From Andrena cerasifolii (lineage: Eukaryota; Arthropoda; Insecta; Hymenoptera; Andrenidae), in NCBI RefSeq assembly GCF_050908995.1, contig NC_135119.1, forward strand, positions 16,678,001 through 16,742,000: 64,000 nucleotides of DNA. The letters run 5' to 3'. Positions 58,370 to 64,000 of the stretch are shown one piece after another (the first letter of the stretch is position 1; every line of letters starts with the position of its first letter). The position numbers were made by a program, and so were the translations under genes. A model generated the notes under the pieces. That model saw nothing but the letters and a program-made list of their open reading frames with translations. It was not told the origin of the DNA and made no database searches.

Positions 58370-59123
58370 GGGTGACTGTACCGAATATCGCCAATGTTCC
58401 TAATATCGCCACCCGCTATATCTCGCAAAGTAAGCTCTAAAATTTATCGGTTATGCACTGAATTAGTACCTGAACATATGTAGGAAGACATACTGTAATT
58501 GCAGCATCATGTGATCAACAATTACAGAAAGAGAAGTATTTTAGTGAATCTTAATAGTGAACAAATTTATTGGACTGCCACAATTTTACATCACATTCGG
58601 AGAAGGCAAGTCTAATAATTCCGTAAACGCAAGAATATCTACTAGAAAAACCTAATTAATGATGTACTTAAGGAATGACATCGATTCAAATATTTATCAT
58701 GACAAACTTTATTTGTCCCGTATGTACATCCGAACGTAAAAAATAAAATATTTTAAAAATCCTATTTCTATATGTTTGTAATAAAAATAAAATCAAAGAT
58801 TGATAATAAAAAAAAACATTTATACAGCAAGAAATAATAAAAACGCAAGTGAAAATGACTTTAAAAACTCATATATACTTGAATTAATCCACTTTTCTTG
58901 AATAGGCGATATTAGGTACACTTTTTTCAGGACTGGATTTTTGCATGTCTTACGTTTTTTGAGTCCTAATTAAAAAAATGTAGGTTTCAACGATTCTAAC
59001 TTACGCTACATGAAAGATGAATAATTCCTCTTTACTTCGAAACGAACTACATGCAAAAATATCAATTATTATTCAATTGACAGCGATTTAACTTTTGCCT
59101 AGCGATATTAGATACAGTCACCC
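58370..59123 (+). mobile_element. TA-flanked MITE, copy A (754 bp)
   Basis: TA at 58368 and 59124; ends GGGTGACTGTACCGAATATC and GCGATATTAGATACAGTCAC then CC. Interior matches copy B (62939-63669) in reverse orientation along nearly the whole length. Confidence 0.9.
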
Positions 59124-59248
59124 TATGCATTTTATTATTAATATTTCGGAAGCCAATAAGTCCCTGAAGCTACGATTTTAGATTTAGGGTCCACACCCCA
59201 TCCCCTCAAACCTAGTGTCAATCGGCCACTGAGGCCATTCGGAAGTAC

Positions 59249-62200
59249 AACCACATTTAATTCCACAGACACTTCCTGTGAATTCCAACACGTTCTCCTG
59301 CGTCCCCCGTCTTGCACCGAAAATTCGCTGCTGCGCCTGACGCTTCTCACTTTTAAAAATCGTTGGAAAGGAACGCGCTAAGGTTGGAGGTTGGAATGTC
59401 TCGGAAGAATAATGGCCGCGCAATTCAGGTTAATACGTGCATTACGATGTTTCTTGGGCTACAATTCCGTTGCCTCGCGGTCGGTAGCGTGATCCGCGGT
59501 TCGCGTTTTCCGTTCCGCGCCGTAAAGAACAGAACTCGGCGAATCGGGCGAAGAAGGTGAAGGTCGAGCGGCAGGTACCTACGACCGTGGGAATGAAGAC
59601 GCATTGCCTTGGCACCATCTTATCTTCGCAGCCTGATAAACGTATTTCGCGCACAAACGCGACGATAATTCCTTACGTGTTACGCGCGCGTTATCGAATA
59701 ATAGATACTGCTTGTTTGTTGTTAATTTCAGCGCGATAACTCCGCCGTACAGCGCATTCCTCCTCCCAAGCACGCGTACGTCGTCGAGGGAACAATGCGT
59801 TATTCCAACTGCTTGATTGCAGCTCCCTGGTCCTTAATTCCCGATTAGACCGTTTACCACGCAGCAGCCATGTTTTATAATTACCGTGCGCGGACGACCC
59901 GCACAGACCTTGAGCGCAATCGCTCTCGAAGCAACACCTTCGAATTTCTCTTTTCGAATCGCTAGCGTCGCGCAGCAGCTCCACGAGACGCGACACGTAT
60001 TTTTTTTACAATTTTCGCGTTTGTGCCTCGGCCTGCTCCATCTCTATTGATCCCAGAAACGAGAGAAGCGTGATCGGCCACAGATTTATCACTGGCCTGT
60101 CCTCGCCGCTCAATTTCGCTTTTCACAGAGATCATCCTGCGGACAGTGTGACGATGGATCGTTTTCTGTAATTCTATAACCCGCCTGCTCTTAAACCTTG
60201 CCCCCGTGCCACCCCGAGAAGGTCGCCTCTCGCGTAGCGAGGAGGAAATCGTTCAATTTATGGGCGAGCGAGTCGGAGGAGGGTGGATAAGGATCGACGA
60301 GCACAGACGCGATCCCGTGGGCCAATTTCACTGCGATACGATGTAATGATAACAAAAGGCAGATGTCAGGAAGCGGTTCCGAGAAGTGATCGCGGCTTTC
60401 CCTTGGCCGAGGACAGTCTCGCAGGAAGAAAGAGAAATTGGGATTGCCTGGGATCCATTTGACTTGCATGACCGTATGATAATCGCCGGACTAAGTTTAG
60501 CTAACAATGCTCTCCGCCCGGCTGTTTGCAATTCTTTCGTGGCGATATCGCAGCAATGATACGGCACGCTGGCCCAAATCGAGTTCGGATCTCGTGGATC
60601 GGTGGAACCGAAAAGGGACACGGAGCGTTTCGGTGAAAAGGAAGGAATTGCTCTTTAGAAGAGTAGGAGTGATAATAATAATTATAGAAAGACATTGATT
60701 TGTGTCTGTTCTTCTTTGGGGTAGATACTTGCTATACTTTATCGTCCCTAATTGTAAGGTCTCATTTTTCTGTTTATCGTTTCATTTTCCTCGATACGAT
60801 CTGCTCCATGGATTAAACGATGAACCTTCTTATCCATTTCACAATGAGTTCCGCAAGTATTGTTATCTTCAACAACCTTCTTCAATGTCCACATAGGTGT
60901 TGTTAGAAACACTCGCTGAGAATATTTTAATAAATACTCGTTAAAGTATTTCTGATACAGCATTAATATAACATTAAAGGGACATCTACTGTGAAGGGAC
61001 TTTCTTTAATCACAGCTTGCACGGTTCTCAGAATTTCCAAGATTCTTCCTACTTCCTTATACAGCTCCAAATTAAAAATCAAATGAAATTACACTCCCCT
61101 TTCCATTCACTCATCTCGTCGATATTTGCCACAAAATTCTCTAATAAAAGCTTTATATACTTTCCATAGAATAATCCATTTTGCTAATAATGGATTAATT
61201 ATCTTTTCTAAATATCTGCATATTTTATTTTCACCGGGGAAGATTTGCAACAAGTATGGCGGCGAATTGAAGGGGAACGGAGCTAATCCTCCACTAAGTA
61301 GTCTCAATGGAGGACTGTGTATTAAACTGTCAATCAAGCGTTCCAACTGAACGGTCGCTGACTGAAATGCAGGTTGACGTCTGTAACGAAACTACCCCCT
61401 ACTGTACGCTCACCCTATGTAGGTTGAAGCCCTACAGAGTTCCGTGGCTGTTTCTGGGACAGCAGTTTTAAAGTTTTGCGCGGAATAGCTTTGAATCACG
61501 CCGATCGAACGGTGCCGTTGTCGGTTTCAATAACTTTCGGAAACTCGGCCAAACTTACGCATCGCACTTCCCACGTACTTAGACGGTAGACGTTTACAAA
61601 TGAATCCCGACGGGGATTCCGGTAAATAGACGCCGCGATAGCGGAACGTCTACTACGTTATGGAATAAGTAATCCTCGGTTTCGGGTCTCAGCTTCGAAT
61701 AAACACGACTCTTAGCAGAGCGAAGATTTTTAATCAAGTGCGCAATAGGCTCGAATGACGTCTCGTTAACCTGGTGGTGCTTTAACTGCTTTAAGGTCAC
61801 TTAAAAATTGGTCCTGTTTGGAATTAACAGGACTGATTAGTGGCTGTTTTCCATTGGGTTTCATTGTTAAAGATCGCCACTGCTAAAATTTGATAAAAAT
61901 CATTGAAGCTTGGAGCTACGTTCATTTCGTTTCTGTAAAGTTCCACGCTGAGGTTTCGTTTGAAAAATTAGTGCGTTATTGTACCTATAGGTTACTCTAC
62001 CATCATTCACAATTAATTGAACTCGCTAGATACTGTAAACGGTGCTGATCGATAAATACTGTTACCGAGTTATACGGCAATGTCAGATGTCTTACGTTAA
62101 TGAAAGGAAGATATTGGACGTTCGGGGAGGTGGAGCTTCATTCATCGAAGTTGAAACGAATCTATTCAGAAGTCCAATAAATCAAATGGATTTCTGTCCT

Positions 62201-62938
62201 ATAATAAGCGAGCAGCGCAAGGGAATCCCCAGTTTTGAATTCATGTGGGTAATAGCATTCTGCTGTATCGAAATTTTTTATTACATCGACAAGTTTTGCA
62301 AGAATCTAGCGATACCCAAATCCTGATCGAAAAATTTACAACGAAACAACCGTACCCGATGCTATTCTCGTATTCTCTTGGAAATGTCGGCATGCAACTA
62401 CGCGGACATTACGCATCGGATGTTCATCGTGACAAAATGAATGCTTCCGCGATGCATAGTAATCTCGACGTCGGCCATGGAGAGGAAGAGAACAATTTTT
62501 TCAATGCTTTGAAAATCACTGGCGCACACGGTGGCTGTGCTTCGTGAAAACTATATGAACAGGGGAACCAAGAAGCTGTGTATGAAATTACGAAATATAA
62601 GAACGCTTCGATACCGCAGAAAAAGTTGAACTTCGCCTAAACGCCATCGCCGATAGAGATGCTTCGGGTGCAGTTGCAATAAAACTCTGCGAAAAGTAGA
62701 AAAGCATTTTTCGGAGCTAGATATACAAACCTCAGCTATATGCACAGATGAAACAGGAACCTCCAGAACAGGTAATTTTAATGATGCAGGTACATTGCAA
62801 AAATGAACGATTAAAATTACTTCAGACGCCGTTTTCACGGTACATCACAAGAACGAAGTCCGTTGGCAGTAGAAACTTTGCACGAACCTTGAAGAGAAGG
62901 AATATGGGTTCCATAGATTTATAAAATAGTTACGTTTA
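59249..62938. other. Non-coding stretch, no recognised gene
   Basis: Mixed composition. Frames near 62042-62838 (94-100 codons) lie adjacent on the plus strand but have intervening stops and no family match; they could be a decayed coding relic, which I cannot confirm. Confidence 0.45.
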
Positions 62939-63669
62939 GGGTGGCCGTACCTAATATCGCCTAGCTAAAGTTAAATCGCTGTCAGTTGAATAATAATTTA
63001 TATTTTTGCATGCAATTCCTTTCAAAGTAAAGAGAAATTATTCATCATTCATGCAGCATAAGTTAGACTCGTTGTAACCTACACATTTTTAATTAGGAAT
63101 TAAAAAACGTAAAACATGCGAAAATCCAGTCCTGAAAAAAGTGTACCTAATATCGGCTATTCAAGAAAAGTGGATTAATTCATTATATATGAGTTTTTAA
63201 AGTCATTTTCACTTGCGTTTTTATTATTTCTTGCTGTATAAATGTTTTTTTTATTATCAATCTTTGATTTTATTTTTATTACAAAAATATAGAAATAGGA
63301 TTTTTAAAATATTTTATGTTTTACGTTCGGATGTACATACGGGACAAACAAAGTTTATGATAAATATTTGAATCGATGTCATTCCTTAAGTACATCATTA
63401 ATTAGGTGTTTCTAGTAGATATTCTTGCATTCACAGAATTATTAAACCTACCATCTCCGAATGTGATGTAGAATTGTGGCAGTCCAATAAATTTTTACAC
63501 TATTAAGATTCTCTAAAATACTTCCCTTTCTGTAATTATTCGTCACATGACGCTGTAATTCCAATATATCCTCCTAAATATGTTTAGGTACTAATTCGGT
63601 GCATAATCGATAAATTTTATTGGTTACTTTGTGCGATACAGCAAGTGGCGATATTAGATACGGTCACCC
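62939..63669 (-). mobile_element. TA-type MITE, copy B (731 bp), inverted relative to copy A
   Basis: Left end GGGTGGCCGTACCTAATATC after TA; right end GCGATATTAGATACGGTCAC then CC, followed by AC rather than TA. The interior is the reverse complement of copy A with scattered differences and small gaps. Confidence 0.9.
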
Positions 63670-64000
63670 ACACTTTACAGACCTGCACTTTTATAACTCA
63701 CGTCTACCACCAATCTTCCTCAAGATTCTGAGACCATTTTCACCTACCTCTGGCAAACCGAATTCGCACCTTTAATCGCACCAAATTAAACAACATCCCA
63801 ATTTCTACAATTCCCTATGGCTCTTCATCCACACTACTTATTCCACTCTATAATAAAAACGAACCACTACCGCCATTTACCAAGCTCCCAGATTCCCAGC
63901 CTCCCAAGTGCACAGACCAACCCCGAGCTAACCCAGACCTAACCCAACAACATTAAACAGATCATTAGCGCCCGATCGCGCGCCCCGATTTCCTCCCCTC
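63670..64000. other. Non-coding end of window
   Basis: C/T-rich, nothing recognised. Confidence 0.55.

Larger units (their letters stand above)
57637..59248. mobile_element. Large inverted-repeat element (about 1.6 kb) packed with nested insertions
   Basis: Left arm GAACTTCCGAATGGCC.CAGTGG...GTGTGGACCCT..ATCTAAAAT and right arm its complement (59127-59248), about 120-140 bases each. Between them sit a pogo-type MITE, a tRNA-like segment and a TA-flanked MITE. Target duplication of the outer element not identified. Confidence 0.75.

Noticed and set aside
1..64000. CRISPR array, operon, or bacterial-type features
   Set aside because: None present; the sequence is eukaryotic and the short repeats are microsatellites, minisatellites or transposon ends.

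Overview
This is a eukaryotic, almost certainly holometabolous insect, window. GT-AG introns, AATAAA signals, many miniature transposons and the Ada2a/Rpb4 shared-exon locus all say so. CpG-rich, GC-rich islands alternating with AT-rich stretches suggest Hymenoptera (bee or ant); that last step is inference. Only one protein-coding locus is supported. It lies on the minus strand at about 35.2-37.9 kb and makes two nuclear proteins from one 5' exon: Ada2a (SAGA/ATAC-type histone acetyltransferase adaptor, 480 aa as modelled) and Rpb4 (RNA polymerase II stalk subunit, 139 aa). A 64-nt coding exon (37843-37906) ends in phase 1. It splices either to the large Ada2a exon (37535-36157) or over it to the two Rpb4 exons (35702-35522 and 35449-35275). 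Drosophila is known to use the same arrangement.

The rest is intergenic or intronic DNA dense with mobile-element remains. At least twelve elements flanked by TTAA or near-TTAA have inverted ends (1741, 6906, 12177, 12603, 19325, 20583, 24546, 24616, 31644, 33431, 40363, 40770). One, at 24616-25635, keeps the C-terminal cysteine-rich tail of a piggyBac transposase. Four hAT-type miniature elements have 8-bp target duplications (15928, 43591, 43608, 46414); one sits inside another. TA-flanked mariner/pogo-type elements lie at 7587, 17646, 57831, 58370 and 62939, the last two being inverted copies of one family. Long self-complementary hairpins lie at 40770, 47850 and 49151. A 5'-truncated non-LTR retrotransposon lies at 29463-30288, and a related 3' end at 45189-45412.

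Simple and tandem repeats include a GAA tract (8697-8916), a 10-bp AT-rich minisatellite (25952-26170), A-rich repeats (30070-30288) and about four copies of a 139-bp tandem repeat (38672-39250). GC/CpG-rich blocks at about 11.2-12.1, 18.1-19.3, 21.6-22.7, 27.4-29.3, 42.0-42.9 and 56.9-57.1 kb could be regulatory, but no exon in them could be recognised. The many open frames of 60-334 codons elsewhere look like chance or low-complexity frames and are not annotated as genes.
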